Positions 19,236 through 34,262 of a stretch of 64,000 nt of DNA are shown in pieces. Below the pieces are notes generated by a model. That model was not told where the DNA came from, ran no database searches, and saw only the letters and a program-made list of their open reading frames with translations. Made by a program: the position numbers and the translations under genes. This DNA is from Burkholderia gladioli (lineage in GTDB: Bacteria; Pseudomonadota; Gammaproteobacteria; Burkholderiales; Burkholderiaceae). Where the stretch lies: NCBI RefSeq assembly GCF_000959725.1, contig NZ_CP009323.1, positions 2,108,001 to 2,172,000 on the forward strand. Direction: 5' to 3'. Every line of letters begins with the position of its first letter. Position 1 is the stretch's first letter.

Positions 19236-19730
19236 ATGGCATTCGGCGGACTCGATCACCAGGAGGCGGCCGCGCCGATGGCGGATATCAACATGACGCC
19301 GCTGATCGACGTGATGCTGGTGCTGCTGGTGATCTTCATCATCACCGCGCCGCTGCTCACGCACGCGATCCGGCTCGACCTGCCGAAGGTCGCCTCGGCC
19401 AGCGCGCGCGAGCTGCCCGACACCATCACGCTGTCGATCGACGCCGACGGCCATCTGTTCTGGGACGCGACGCCGCTGAGCCATGACGCGCTGGCGGCGC
19501 GCTTTCGCGCCGCCGCCGCGCAGCCGCAACCTCCCGAGCTGCATCTGCGCGCGGCCGCCTCGGCTCGCTACGAGGTGATCGCGCGCGTGATGGGCGCGGC
19601 CCAGGCAGCGGGCCTGTCGCGCATCGGTTTCGTCACCGATCCCGATGCGGCGGTCGCGCCGCCCGCGCGCGGCGCGGCTACGCCCGCAGCTCCCGCGGCC
19701 CCCGCAGCGGGCCGGCCGAGCGGCGGCTGA
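19236..19730 (+). CDS. exbD: ExbD/TolR-family biopolymer transport protein
   Basis: This is the partner of the upstream channel protein. The 164-residue product has a short cytoplasmic start and one transmembrane helix (PLIDVMLVLLVIFIITAPLL). The helix carries the proton-relay Asp at about residue 25. A periplasmic domain follows, with LDLPKVASASA and TLSIDADGHLFWD, and an Ala/Pro-rich end. GGGAGGCGAG precedes the start. Confidence 0.87.
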   Translation: MAFGGLDHQEAAAPMADINMTPLIDVMLVLLVIFIITAPLLTHAIRLDLPKVASASARELPDTITLSIDADGHLFWDATPLSHDALAARFRAAAAQPQPPELHLRAAASARYEVIARVMGAAQAAGLSRIGFVTDPDAAVAPPARGAATPAAPAAPAAGRPSGG

Positions 19731-19840
19731 GCCGCCCGGCGAGGCGCCTTCGCCAGGCCCGCGCCCGCGTCGGCTGCCCCGGCCGACGGGCGTTGCCGCC
19801 CCACGCCGCGCGCGATGGCCTGAGGGGCCTGAGCGGGCGG

Positions 19841-19846
19841 TATAAT
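19841..19846 (+). promoter_or_regulatory. Consensus -10 box upstream of leuS
   Basis: A perfect TATAAT follows CGG, 94 bp before leuS. No good -35 box is seen at normal spacing. Confidence 0.4.
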
Positions 19847-19927
19847 CGACCCTTTCCCCGCGATCCGGGGAGTGCGACTTTCGATCCACTCCAGCCTGCG
19901 CGCGCGTCGCGCGTGCCGACAGCCTAG

Positions 19928-22534
<2,607 letters not shown>

Positions 22535-22560
22535 CGCGCAGTACGAACCAAGGAGCGAAG

Positions 22561-23112
22561 GTGATCCGCAGATCGTTTTTGATGGCCGTGGGCAGCGCGG
22601 TGCTGCTGTCCGCATGCGGCTTCCAGCTGCGCGGCACGCAGGACTACGCGTTCAAGCACCTGCTGATCGTGGGCGCGCAGCCGGCGGTGGCCGCGCGCCT
22701 GACGCGGATGGTCGAGGGCGGCAGCGATACCAGGGTGGTCAAGGCCCAGGCCGATGCCGACGCGATCCTGCGCGTGTCCGAGGCGCGCGGCACCGGCACG
22801 CTGACGCTGGACGAGTTCGGCACGGTGGAGGAATACCAGCTCAACTATTCGCTGAGCTACACGCTGACCACCAAGGACGGCGCCCTGTTGATCGCGCCGA
22901 GCGTGATCTCGCTGAACCGCGCCATGACCTACAACGCGCAGTTCGTGCAGGCCAAGGCGCAGGAAAGCGACATCCTGTTCGCGGACATGCAGAACGACGC
23001 CGTCGACCAGCTCACGCGCCGCCTGTCGGTGGTGCACACGCTGACGCCCAGGCCGGGCGAGGTGGCGCCGGGCATCGCGCCGCGCGCGCCGCTGCCGCCG
23101 CCGCCGCTGTGA
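22561..23112 (+). CDS. lptE: LPS-assembly lipoprotein LptE
   Basis: LptE plugs the LptD barrel and delivers lipopolysaccharide to the outer surface. The 183-residue product starts at GTG 22561, with AAGGAG 5 bp upstream. The signal peptide ends in the lipobox LLSAC, followed by the family hallmark GFQLRGTQDYAFKHLLI. The central part (EEYQLNYSLSYTLTTKDGALLI) and a Met/Asp-rich helix (DILFADMQNDAVDQLTRRL) fit LptE. A Pro-rich tail ends it. It lies between leuS and holA as in most Proteobacteria. Confidence 0.94.
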   Translation: MIRRSFLMAVGSAVLLSACGFQLRGTQDYAFKHLLIVGAQPAVAARLTRMVEGGSDTRVVKAQADADAILRVSEARGTGTLTLDEFGTVEEYQLNYSLSYTLTTKDGALLIAPSVISLNRAMTYNAQFVQAKAQESDILFADMQNDAVDQLTRRLSVVHTLTPRPGEVAPGIAPRAPLPPPPL

Positions 23113-23165
23113 TGCGCGGCGGCTTGTCCGAATCCGTTTTTCCCGACTGCTGAGCGTTCGAATCG

Positions 23166-24317
23166 ATGCAATTGCGACTTGAGGCGCTGGAGCCGCACCT
23201 GGCGAAGGGGCTCGCCGGCCTCTACACCGTCTACGGCGACGAACCGCTGCTGGCCCAGGAGGCCTGCGACCGGATTCGTGCCGCCGCGCGCGCGGCCGGT
23301 TTCACCGAACGTTCGGTGTTCACGGTCGAGCGCAGCTTCGACTGGAGTTCGCTGCTGGGCGCGAGCCAGGCGATGTCGCTGTTCGGTGAGCGCCAACTGA
23401 TCGAGTTGCGGATTCCCTCGGGCAAGCCGGGCAAGGAAGGCGCCGACGCGCTGAAGACGCTGGCCGGCGCGGGCAATCCCGAGGTGCTGATGCTGGTCAC
23501 GCTGCCGCGGCTCGATGCCGCCACGCAGAAGTCGGCCTGGTTCACCGCGCTGGGCAACGGCGGCGTCGCGCTGAAGATCGACCCGGTCGATCGCGCGCAA
23601 CTGCCGAACTGGATCGGCCAGCGGCTCGCCGCGCAGGGCCAGCGCGTGGCTGCCGGCGACGATGGCCGGCGCGCGCTGCAGTTCATCGCCGAGCGCGTCG
23701 AGGGCAACCTGCTGGCCGCGCACCAGGAGATCCAGAAGCTCGGGCTGCTCTATCCGTCCGGCGCGCTGGCCTTCGAGCAGGTGCAGGATGCCGTGCTCAA
23801 CGTGGCGCGCTACGACGTCTTCAAGCTCAACGAGGCGATGCTGGCCGGCGACGCCGGCCGGCTGGCGCGCATGATCGACGGGCTGAAGGGCGAGGCGCTG
23901 GTGCTGGTGCTGTGGGCCGTGGTCGAGGAATTGCGCACGCTGCTGCGCATCAAGCGCGGGATCGAGGCCGGCAAGACGCTCGCCGTGCTGGTGCGCGAGA
24001 ACCGCGTCTGGGGGCCGCGCGAGCGTTTGATCGGGCCGGCCCTGTCGCGCGTCACGGAGCCGGTGCTTGAAAAGGCGCTGGCGCTGGCCGCCAGGCTGGA
24101 CCGCCAGGTCAAGGGCCTGTCCGGCGCCACGCCGGGCCTGCCGCGCGCCGACGAGCCGCCGCCCGATCCCTGGGACGGGCTGTTCCAGCTCGCCATGACG
24201 GTTGCCGGCGCGCAGGGCGCGTCGCGTTCGCCGGCCGGCCCGCGCGGCGCGGCGGCGCGGCAGCAGGTTTCAGGCTCGACCGCGGGCGCAGGTTCGGTGT
24301 CGCGTCGCCCTGGCTGA
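23166..24317 (+). CDS. holA: DNA polymerase III subunit delta
   Basis: HolA opens the sliding clamp as part of the clamp-loader complex. The 383-residue protein begins MQLRLEALEPHLAKGLAGLY with the VYGDEPLLAQEACDRIR segment. A middle domain contains RALQFIAERVEGNLLAAHQEI, and the collar domain ends in helices. It is about 40 residues longer than typical HolA because of an Ala/Gly/Ser/Arg tail of low complexity. Gene order leuS-lptE-holA-proA supports the call. Confidence 0.95.
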   Translation: MQLRLEALEPHLAKGLAGLYTVYGDEPLLAQEACDRIRAAARAAGFTERSVFTVERSFDWSSLLGASQAMSLFGERQLIELRIPSGKPGKEGADALKTLAGAGNPEVLMLVTLPRLDAATQKSAWFTALGNGGVALKIDPVDRAQLPNWIGQRLAAQGQRVAAGDDGRRALQFIAERVEGNLLAAHQEIQKLGLLYPSGALAFEQVQDAVLNVARYDVFKLNEAMLAGDAGRLARMIDGLKGEALVLVLWAVVEELRTLLRIKRGIEAGKTLAVLVRENRVWGPRERLIGPALSRVTEPVLEKALALAARLDRQVKGLSGATPGLPRADEPPPDPWDGLFQLAMTVAGAQGASRSPAGPRGAAARQQVSGSTAGAGSVSRRPG

Positions 24318-24449
24318 TCCCGCCGCGCCCGACGCTCGCGCGCGCAGGCGCATACAATCGTTCATTCGCCGCCGCCCGCGGGCCGGCCGGCGATCACTCC
24401 AACGGCGTTTCGCCGCCCGCGCGCGGCTGCCTTTCCGGATTCGGGTTTC

Positions 24450-25724
24450 ATGATGGATATCGATCAGTACATGACGGACGTCGGCCGCCGCGCGCGGCAA
24501 GCCTCGCGCGCGATCGCGCGGGCCGACACGGCGGCCAAGAACGCCGCGCTGGCCGCGATCGCCACGGCGATCGAACGCGAGGCCGCCACGCTGAAGTCGG
24601 CCAACGCGCGTGACGTCGAGCGGGCGCGCGCCAACGGCCAGGACGCCGCCTTCATCGATCGCCTGACGCTGTCGGACAAGGCGCTGAACACCATGGTCGA
24701 AGGCCTGCGCCAGGTCGCGGCGCTGCCTGACCCGATCGGCGAGATCTCGAACCTGAAGTTCCGCCCGAGCGGGATCCAGGTCGGCCAGATGCGGGTGCCG
24801 CTCGGCGTGATCGGCATCATCTACGAATCGCGGCCGAACGTGACGATCGACGCGGCCGCGCTGTGCCTGAAGTCCGGCAACGCCACCATCCTGCGCGGCG
24901 GCTCCGAGGCGCTCGAATCGAATACCGCGCTGGCGGGGCTGATCGGCGAGGGGCTCGCCGCGGCGGGGCTGCCGGCCGAGGCGGTGCAGGTGGTGGCCAC
25001 CGCCGATCGCGCGGCGGTCGGCAAGCTGATCACCATGACCGAGCATGTCGACGTGATCGTGCCGCGCGGCGGCAAGAGCCTGATCGAGCGGCTCATGAAG
25101 GACGCGCGCGTGCCGATGATCAAGCACCTCGACGGCATCTGCCACGTCTATGTCGACGATCGTGCCGATCTCGCCCGCGCCCTGACCGTCTGCGACAACG
25201 CCAAGACGCATCGCTACGGCACCTGCAACACCATGGAAACGCTGCTCGTCGCGCGCGGCATCGCGGCCGCCGTGCTGCCGCCACTGGGCCGCCTGTATCG
25301 CGACAAGTCGGTCGAGCTGCGGGTCGACGCGGCCGCCCGGGCCGTGCTGGCCGAGGCCGGCGTCGCGCCGCTGGTCGATGCCACCGAGGAAGACTGGCGC
25401 ACCGAGTACCTGGCGCCGGTGCTGGCGATCAAGGTGGTCGACGGCATCGACGCGGCGATCGAGCACATCAACACCTACGGCTCCGCGCATACCGACGCGA
25501 TCGTCACCGAGGATCACGACCGCGCGATGCGTTTCCTGCGCGAGGTCGATTCGGCCAGCGTGATGGTCAACGCCTCGACGCGCTTCGCGGACGGTTTCGA
25601 ATACGGCCTGGGCGCCGAGATCGGCATCTCGAACGACAAGCTGCATGCGCGCGGCCCGGTCGGGCTCGAGGGCCTGACCTCGCTGAAATACGTCGTGCTC
25701 GGGCACGGCGAGGGCCGGCAGTAA
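24450..25724 (+). CDS. proA: Gamma-glutamyl phosphate reductase
   Basis: ProA reduces gamma-glutamyl phosphate to glutamate semialdehyde with NADPH in proline synthesis. The 424-residue aldehyde-dehydrogenase-fold protein shows [20 protein letters not shown], the glycine-rich [24 protein letters not shown] and the catalytic-Cys stretch [10 protein letters not shown] (near residue 258). The C-terminal [24 protein letters not shown] is also present. Two ATG codons are adjacent (24450 and 24453), and the choice is not decisive. Confidence 0.97.
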   Translation: MMDIDQYMTDVGRRARQASRAIARADTAAKNAALAAIATAIEREAATLKSANARDVERARANGQDAAFIDRLTLSDKALNTMVEGLRQVAALPDPIGEISNLKFRPSGIQVGQMRVPLGVIGIIYESRPNVTIDAAALCLKSGNATILRGGSEALESNTALAGLIGEGLAAAGLPAEAVQVVATADRAAVGKLITMTEHVDVIVPRGGKSLIERLMKDARVPMIKHLDGICHVYVDDRADLARALTVCDNAKTHRYGTCNTMETLLVARGIAAAVLPPLGRLYRDKSVELRVDAAARAVLAEAGVAPLVDATEEDWRTEYLAPVLAIKVVDGIDAAIEHINTYGSAHTDAIVTEDHDRAMRFLREVDSASVMVNASTRFADGFEYGLGAEIGISNDKLHARGPVGLEGLTSLKYVVLGHGEGRQ

Positions 25725-25784
25725 TCACGAACGCCTCCAAAGTCTCCAGCAATCGCATTCCAGCCAAGACGGACGGACCATTCG

Positions 25785-26207
25785 ATGACATACCTCTGGG
25801 TCAAGACCTTCCACATCGTGCTGATCGCCGCGTGGTTCGCCGGGCTGTTCTACCTGCCCCGCATCTACGTGAACCTCGCCATGGAGACCGATCCCGGCGC
25901 GGTGCGCCGGCTGCTGACGATGGCGCGCAAGCTGTTCCGCTTCATGAGCTTCATCGCCGTGCCGGCGCTGGCCTGCGGGGCATGGCTCTGGCTGGTGGCC
26001 GGGGTCGGGCGCGGGCAGGGCTGGATCCACGCCAAGCTGACGATCGTGCTGCTGCTGATCGTTTATCACGCCTACTGCGGGCATCTGCTGCGCGTGTTCG
26101 AGCGCGGCGAGAACCGCCGCAGCGACCGCTGGTACCGCTTCTTCAACGAGCTGCCGGTGCTCGGCATGCTCGGCGCGGTCGCGCTGGCCGTCATCAAGCC
26201 CTTCTGA
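25785..26207 (+). CDS. hemJ: HemJ/CopD-family membrane protein (probable protoporphyrinogen IX oxidase)
   Basis: The 140-residue protein is a small membrane protein with four predicted helices. It opens with WVKTFHIVLIAAWFAGLFYLPRI, where His10 is the conserved HemJ position. It also has the MARKLFRFMSF and HAKLTIVLLLIVYHAYC segments with further His residues, and closes with FFNELPVLGMLGAVALAVIKPF. This is the UPF0093/HemJ pattern, proteins that oxidise protoporphyrinogen IX in bacteria lacking HemG or HemY. An alternative label is generic CopD-family protein. It follows proA after 60 bp. Confidence 0.82.
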   Translation: MTYLWVKTFHIVLIAAWFAGLFYLPRIYVNLAMETDPGAVRRLLTMARKLFRFMSFIAVPALACGAWLWLVAGVGRGQGWIHAKLTIVLLLIVYHAYCGHLLRVFERGENRRSDRWYRFFNELPVLGMLGAVALAVIKPF

Positions 26208-26289
26208 ATCCACGACGCGACCCGGCACATTGGCGTGCCGCGGCGCGTCGCCTGCCTTCAGGCGCCTTGGCGCGCCGTCCCTGTTTTCC

Positions 26290-27237
26290 TCACGGTTGCT
26301 CCGATTCGCCGCGCGCGATTTCGCGTGCCGTCTCGCGGCCCTCCTCGCGTCCTTCCTCGCGTCCTTCCTCGCGCGCCCCTCGGCGCTCGCCGCCGCGCTC
26401 GTCCGGGCCGATGCGGCGCCGCACGATCGCGGCCTTGGCACGGCCGAGCCGGTCCACCAATTCGGGGCCGCGCTGCAGCGCCACGCCGACCGCCAGAATG
26501 TCGCCAATCGCCAGGTGCGACATGCGCGAGGTCATCGGCGAGAACACGTCGGTTTCCTCGGCGATGTTCGAGGCCAGGTTGACCGAGGCGAGTTGGGCCA
26601 GCGGCGAATGGCTGTGGGTGATCGACACCACCTTGGCCCCGCAGGCCAGCGCCGATTTCGCGGCCTCCACGATATCGCGCGTGCGACCCGTATTGGAGAT
26701 CGCCACCACGATGTCCTGCGGGCCCAGCAGGGCGGCCGACATCGAGAAGGTATGCGGGTCGGAATAAGCCACGCTCGGCACGCCTAGCCGGAAGAACTTG
26801 TGCTGGATGTCCTGCGCGGCGATGCCCGAGCCGCCCGCGCCGTAGAACTCGATGCGCGAGGCGCGCGAGAGCAGGGCGATGGCCTCGGCCACGCTGCCGG
26901 CCGACAGGCTGTTGCGGACCTCGATCAGCGCGCCGATGGTGCGGTCGAACACCTTGCCGATGATGCCGGGCGCAGGTTCGTCGGGCTCCACGTCGCGATA
27001 CACGGAAGGCACGCCCGGCGCGACGCTCTGCGCCAGCCGGATCTTGAATTCGCGGAAGCCGCTGCAGCCCAGTGCCTGGCAGAAGCGCGCGATGGTGGGC
27101 TGGCTGACGCCGGCGCGCGCCGACAGGTCGGTCATCGACAGATCGAGGATCTCGCGCGGCGCGGCCAGCACGTATTCGGCGAGTTTCTGCTCGGACGGGC
27201 GCAGTTGCGCGCGCAGCGCTTCGATTCGAGGGAGCAT
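26290..27237 (-). CDS. hexR: RpiR/HexR-family transcriptional regulator of the Entner-Doudoroff genes
   Basis: This is a DNA-binding repressor with a sugar-phosphate-sensing SIS domain. The 315-residue form starting at 27237 has the RpiR helix-turn-helix ([48 protein letters not shown]). The SIS domain follows with [40 protein letters not shown] and [12 protein letters not shown]. An upstream in-frame start (27366) would place a TGTAG-N5-CTACA operator inside the coding region, so 27237 is preferred. The C-terminal 30 residues are an unusual Arg/Glu/Gly repeat. It is divergent from edd, matching HexR control of edd-eda; the likely effector is 2-keto-3-deoxy-6-phosphogluconate. Confidence 0.9.
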   Translation of the reverse strand: MLPRIEALRAQLRPSEQKLAEYVLAAPREILDLSMTDLSARAGVSQPTIARFCQALGCSGFREFKIRLAQSVAPGVPSVYRDVEPDEPAPGIIGKVFDRTIGALIEVRNSLSAGSVAEAIALLSRASRIEFYGAGGSGIAAQDIQHKFFRLGVPSVAYSDPHTFSMSAALLGPQDIVVAISNTGRTRDIVEAAKSALACGAKVVSITHSHSPLAQLASVNLASNIAEETDVFSPMTSRMSHLAIGDILAVGVALQRGPELVDRLGRAKAAIVRRRIGPDERGGERRGAREEGREEGREEGRETAREIARGESEQP

Positions 27238-27283
27238 CGGCGGCTCGTGGCGGAAAAGCGGGATTGTAGTCTTGCGCAGGTAT

Positions 27284-27298
27284 TGTAGAAAAACTACA
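27284..27298. promoter_or_regulatory. Candidate HexR operator 1
   Basis: TGTAG-AAAAA-CTACA is a perfect 15-bp palindrome in arms, 47 bp upstream of the hexR start. It resembles the TGTA..TACA pattern of HexR sites in Proteobacteria. Confidence 0.65.
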
Positions 27299-27426
27299 GA
27301 AAATTCCCAGCACATTTCTGCCCGAGGATCGGTCGTCATTAGGGTTTCTACTGATGGAGATGCCATATGTAGCAGGCTTTGTGCGGCATTGAAGAATGGC
27401 CATGCTGCGGCGCAAGATTGCGATCA

Positions 27427-27441
27427 TGTAGTTTTTCTACT
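27427..27441. promoter_or_regulatory. Candidate HexR operator 2
   Basis: TGTAG-TTTTT-CTACT repeats the first site with one arm mismatch, 89 bp upstream of the edd start, as expected for repression of edd-eda. Confidence 0.6.
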
Positions 27442-27529
27442 AGACTTTGCCGCGATCGGTCGGTCAATCCGGCCAGACCTCCCCACGATTCCAGCCGCCG
27501 GCGCCGCCGGCCACAGAGGAGCCGCCCGC

Positions 27530-29395
<1,866 letters not shown>

Positions 29396-29456
29396 GCGCC
29401 CACTGATATCCTCGCGAACCGCAACGAGACGAATCCAGTTACAGGAGAAGCAGCAG

Positions 29457-30083
29457 ATGAAGACGATCCACGACATCGTGAAACTCGGCCCGGTGATTCC
29501 GGTCCTCGCGTTCGAGACGGTTGAGCAGGGCGAGCACGTGTCGCGCGCGCTGCACGCGGGCGGCGTGAAGGTGCTGGAGATCACGCTGCGCACCGAGGCG
29601 GGCCTGAAGGCGATCGAGCGCGCCAGCCAACTGGCCGACGACATCGTGGTCGGCGTGGGCACCATCACGCGTCCCGAGCATTGCGCCCTGGCCAAGAAGG
29701 CCGGCGCGCAGTTCGGCGTCTCGCCGGGCCTGACGCGCGACATGCACCAGGCCGCCAAGGACGCGGGCCTGCCGCTGCTGCCCGGCGTGATGACGCCGAC
29801 CGACATCATCGCCGCGCTTGAGCTCGGCTACGAGGTGGTGAAGTTCTTCCCGGCCCAGCAGGCCGGCGGCATCCCGATGCTGCAGGCCTTCCACGGCCCG
29901 TTCCCGACGCTGAAGTTCTGCCCGACCGGCGGCATCAGCGCGCAGAGCGCACCCGACTTCCTCAAGCAGCCGAACGTGGTCTGCGTCGGCGGCTCCTGGC
30001 TCACGCCGAAGGCGGCGCTGGCCGCGCAGGACTGGGCCGAGGTCACGCGCTTGGCCCAGGCGGCCAGCCAACTGCCGCGCTGA
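29457..30083 (+). CDS. eda: 2-keto-3-deoxy-6-phosphogluconate aldolase
   Basis: Eda cleaves KDPG to pyruvate and glyceraldehyde 3-phosphate, the latter feeding the gap enzyme. The 208-residue class I aldolase has KVLEITLRTEAGLKAIE (catalytic Glu near 44), VGVGTITRPEH, FGVSPGLTRDM and the Schiff-base Lys in VVKFFPAQQAGG (about residue 127). It closes with LKFCPTGGISAQSAPDFL and VCVGGSWL. AGGAGAAGC upstream provides the ribosome binding site. Co-transcription with edd is likely. Confidence 0.97.
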   Translation: MKTIHDIVKLGPVIPVLAFETVEQGEHVSRALHAGGVKVLEITLRTEAGLKAIERASQLADDIVVGVGTITRPEHCALAKKAGAQFGVSPGLTRDMHQAAKDAGLPLLPGVMTPTDIIAALELGYEVVKFFPAQQAGGIPMLQAFHGPFPTLKFCPTGGISAQSAPDFLKQPNVVCVGGSWLTPKAALAAQDWAEVTRLAQAASQLPR

Positions 30084-30513
30084 ACGTTCGCGCGCGATCC
30101 GTGCGGCCGGGCGACATGCCCGCGGCGGCCGCGCGGGAGCGCTGCTTGCATGGGCCGGGCACGCCTGCCGCGTGATCATCACGCCAGGCCGCACCGGCCG
30201 GCTCGCCTGCCGCCGATCCCATGTTCCCGGCTTGCCGGCGAGCCGCGGCCTGCCTCCATCCATTCCCCGCTTCCCCTATAGTGATCCGCGCCAGCGTGAG
30301 CTCGCTGCAGGCCCGTCCGGCATCGCGTACGATTCCTCAGACTTGGCTGCTTTTATAGGGGTTTTTGCGCATGGAACCGGTTCTATCGCGCACCGCGAAA
30401 CGAAAGTAGAATTCAGCGTCCTGTAGGGCGCCGGCGGCGTGCCTGCAGGCCCATTGAAGAAGGCCGGGCGTCGTTGCTCGCCTGCCCGGTGCCAACAATC
30501 CAAGGAGGAGTCC
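30084..30513. other. eda-gntP intergenic region
   Basis: This 430-bp region has no credible ORF. The left half is GC-rich with nothing recognised. The right half is AT-richer, with TTTTATAGGGG and a 10-bp palindrome at 30374-30383 that may be a LacI-type operator, so gntP-gntK probably has its own promoter. Confidence 0.55.
30371..30386. promoter_or_regulatory. LacI-type operator candidate upstream of gntP
   Basis: GAACCGGTTC (30374-30383) is a perfect palindrome with central CG. It extends to a 16-bp imperfect palindrome, ATGGAACCGGTTCTAT, with one mismatched pair. A central CG is typical of LacI-family sites such as those bound by gluconate repressors. No LacI-type gene lies in the window. 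Confidence 0.4.
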
Positions 30514-31878
30514 ATGGGGGCTGTTCAAGGCAGCATGCTGCTGGTTTGCGCGCTGATCGCGATCGTCTTGCTGATCGTCATGATCGCGCGCTACAAGATC
30601 TATCCGTTCCTGGTACTGATCATCGTCTCGCTCGGCCTCGGCCTGGTGGTCGGCATGCCGATGGACAAGATCGTCAAGTCGTTCGAGACCGGCAACGGCA
30701 ACACGCTGGGCCACATCGCCATCGTGGTCGGCCTGGGCACCATGCTCGGCAAGATGATGGCCGAATCGGGCGGCGCCGAACGGATCGCCGTCACCATGAT
30801 CGGCTGGTTCGGCGAGAAGAACATCCACTGGGCGATGATGTTCGTCGCGATCATCATCGGCTTGCCGGTGTTCTTCGAGGTTGGCTTCGTGCTGCTGATC
30901 CCGATCGCGTTCAACGTCGCCAAGCGCACCGGCAAATCGCTGCTGCTGGTCGGCTTGCCGATGGTGGCGGGCCTCTCGGTGGTGCACGGCCTGATTCCGC
31001 CGCACCCGGCCGCGCTGCTCGCGGTCCAGCAATACGGCGCCGACATCGGCAAGACCATCGCCTACGGCCTGATCGTCGGGATCCCGACCGCGATCATCGC
31101 CGGCCCGCTGTTCGCGCTGGTGATCCACAAGTACGTCAAGCTGCCGGAGAACAATCCGCTGGCCGCGCAGTTCATCGACTCGGGCGACCAGGCCAAGCGT
31201 GACCGCGAGCTGCCGAGCTTCGGCATCACGCTGTTCACGATCCTGCTGCCGGTGGTGCTGATGCTGATCGGCAGCTGGGCCGACCTGCTGTTCGCGCCCA
31301 AGACGCTGCCCAACAACCTGCTGCGCTTCGCCGGCACCTCGGACGTGGCGCTCCTGATCGCCGTGCTGGTCAGCTTCTGGACCTTCGGCGCGAAGCAGGG
31401 CTTCAACCGCGAGCAGATCCAGAAGTTCTGCGGCGACTGCCTGGCGCCGATCGCCGGCATCACGCTGATCGTCGGCGCGGGCGGCGGCTTCGGCGGTATC
31501 CTGCGCGACAGCGGCATCTCGCAGCAGATCGTCGCCACCGCCACCCAGGCGCACCTGTCGCCGCTGCTGCTGGGCTGGTTCGCCGCCGCGCTGATCCGTC
31601 TGGCGACGGGTTCGGCCACGGTCGCGATGACCACCGCCTGCGGCATCGTCGCGCCGATCGCGGCGGCCGCCGGCGGCACGGTCAAGCCCGAGCTGCTGGT
31701 GCTGGCCACGGGCTCCGGCTCGCTGATCTTTTCGCACGTGAACGACGGCGGATTCTGGCTGATCAAGGAATATTTCGGGATGACCGTGGGTCAGACGTTC
31801 AAGACCTGGACGGCGCTCGAAACGCTGATTTCGCTGCTCGGCCTCGCGTTCACGATGGTGCTCGCCACCGTTCTGTAA
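30514..31878 (+). CDS. gntP: Gluconate permease (GntP family)
   Basis: This is an inner-membrane proton symporter for gluconate. The 454-residue protein is hydrophobic throughout, starting with GSMLLVCALIAIVLLIVMIARYK. It contains the GntP landmarks GHIAIVVGLGTMLGKMMAESGGAERIA, FFEVGFVLLIPIAFNVAK, HGLIPPHPAALLAV, LIVGAGGGFGGILRDSG and ATGSGSLIFSHVNDGGFWL. AAGGAGGAG precedes the ATG. gntK follows 17 bp later in the same operon. Confidence 0.95.
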   Translation: MGAVQGSMLLVCALIAIVLLIVMIARYKIYPFLVLIIVSLGLGLVVGMPMDKIVKSFETGNGNTLGHIAIVVGLGTMLGKMMAESGGAERIAVTMIGWFGEKNIHWAMMFVAIIIGLPVFFEVGFVLLIPIAFNVAKRTGKSLLLVGLPMVAGLSVVHGLIPPHPAALLAVQQYGADIGKTIAYGLIVGIPTAIIAGPLFALVIHKYVKLPENNPLAAQFIDSGDQAKRDRELPSFGITLFTILLPVVLMLIGSWADLLFAPKTLPNNLLRFAGTSDVALLIAVLVSFWTFGAKQGFNREQIQKFCGDCLAPIAGITLIVGAGGGFGGILRDSGISQQIVATATQAHLSPLLLGWFAAALIRLATGSATVAMTTACGIVAPIAAAAGGTVKPELLVLATGSGSLIFSHVNDGGFWLIKEYFGMTVGQTFKTWTALETLISLLGLAFTMVLATVL

Positions 31879-31895
31879 CAAGCAAGGGGTAGTCA

Positions 31896-32402
31896 ATGAT
31901 TTTGATCGCAATGGGCGTCTCGGGCGCCGGCAAGACGCGCATCGGCGAACTGCTGGCGGAGCGTATCGGGTGTACGTTCACCGACGGCGACGCGTTCCAC
32001 AGCGCCGCCAACAAGGAGAAGATGCACCACGGGATCCCGCTTACCGACGACGACCGCTGGCCGTGGCTGCAGTCGATCCGCGCGGCGATCGAGGAGAAGC
32101 AGCGTGCCGGCGAGACCGCCGTGTTCACCTGCTCGTCGCTCAAGCGCTCGTATCGCGACGTGCTGCGTGGCAAGGATGCCGATGTGCGCTTCGTCTACCT
32201 GCACGGCACCGTCGAGGTGCTGAGCGAGCGCCTGAAGACGCGCACCGGCCACTTCTTCGATCCCTCGCTGCTGAAGAGCCAGCTCGACACGCTGGAAGTG
32301 CCGGGCGAGGACGAGGCGGTGCAGGTCAGCATCGACCAGACGCCCGAGCAGATGGTCGACGAGGTGCTGGCCAAGCTGAAGCTGCCGGCGGCGAAGTCCT
32401 GA
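31896..32402 (+). CDS. gntK: Gluconokinase
   Basis: GntK phosphorylates gluconate to 6-phosphogluconate, the substrate of Edd. The 168-residue P-loop kinase has GVSGAGKT at residues 7-14. It also has FTDGDAFHSAANKEKMHHGIPLTDDDRWPWL, the substrate-side motif of the family, then CSSLKRSYRDVLR and GHFFDPSLLKSQLDTLE. It is transcribed with gntP and ends near a strong bidirectional terminator. Confidence 0.96.
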   Translation: MILIAMGVSGAGKTRIGELLAERIGCTFTDGDAFHSAANKEKMHHGIPLTDDDRWPWLQSIRAAIEEKQRAGETAVFTCSSLKRSYRDVLRGKDADVRFVYLHGTVEVLSERLKTRTGHFFDPSLLKSQLDTLEVPGEDEAVQVSIDQTPEQMVDEVLAKLKLPAAKS

Positions 32403-32463
32403 GTCGCCCTTGCGACCAGACGGGCCGGCGGCAGCCGGCCCGCATCAACCGAAAGGCATGAAA

Positions 32464-32499
32464 AAAGGCGCCCGGCGGCAACGAGCCCCGGGCGCCTTT
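32464..32499 (-). terminator. Bidirectional terminator between gntK and purB
   Basis: AAAGGCGCCCGG and CCGGGCGCCTTT pair over 12 bp. Toward purB's downstream side the minus strand ends in six T. In the plus direction the tail is TTTGCTT. Confidence 0.88.
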
Positions 32500-32553
32500 G
32501 CTTGTGGCCTGCATCGCGCGCGGCGGGCACCGCGCGCGATGTGGCGATGTGTC

Positions 32554-34262
<1,709 letters not shown>

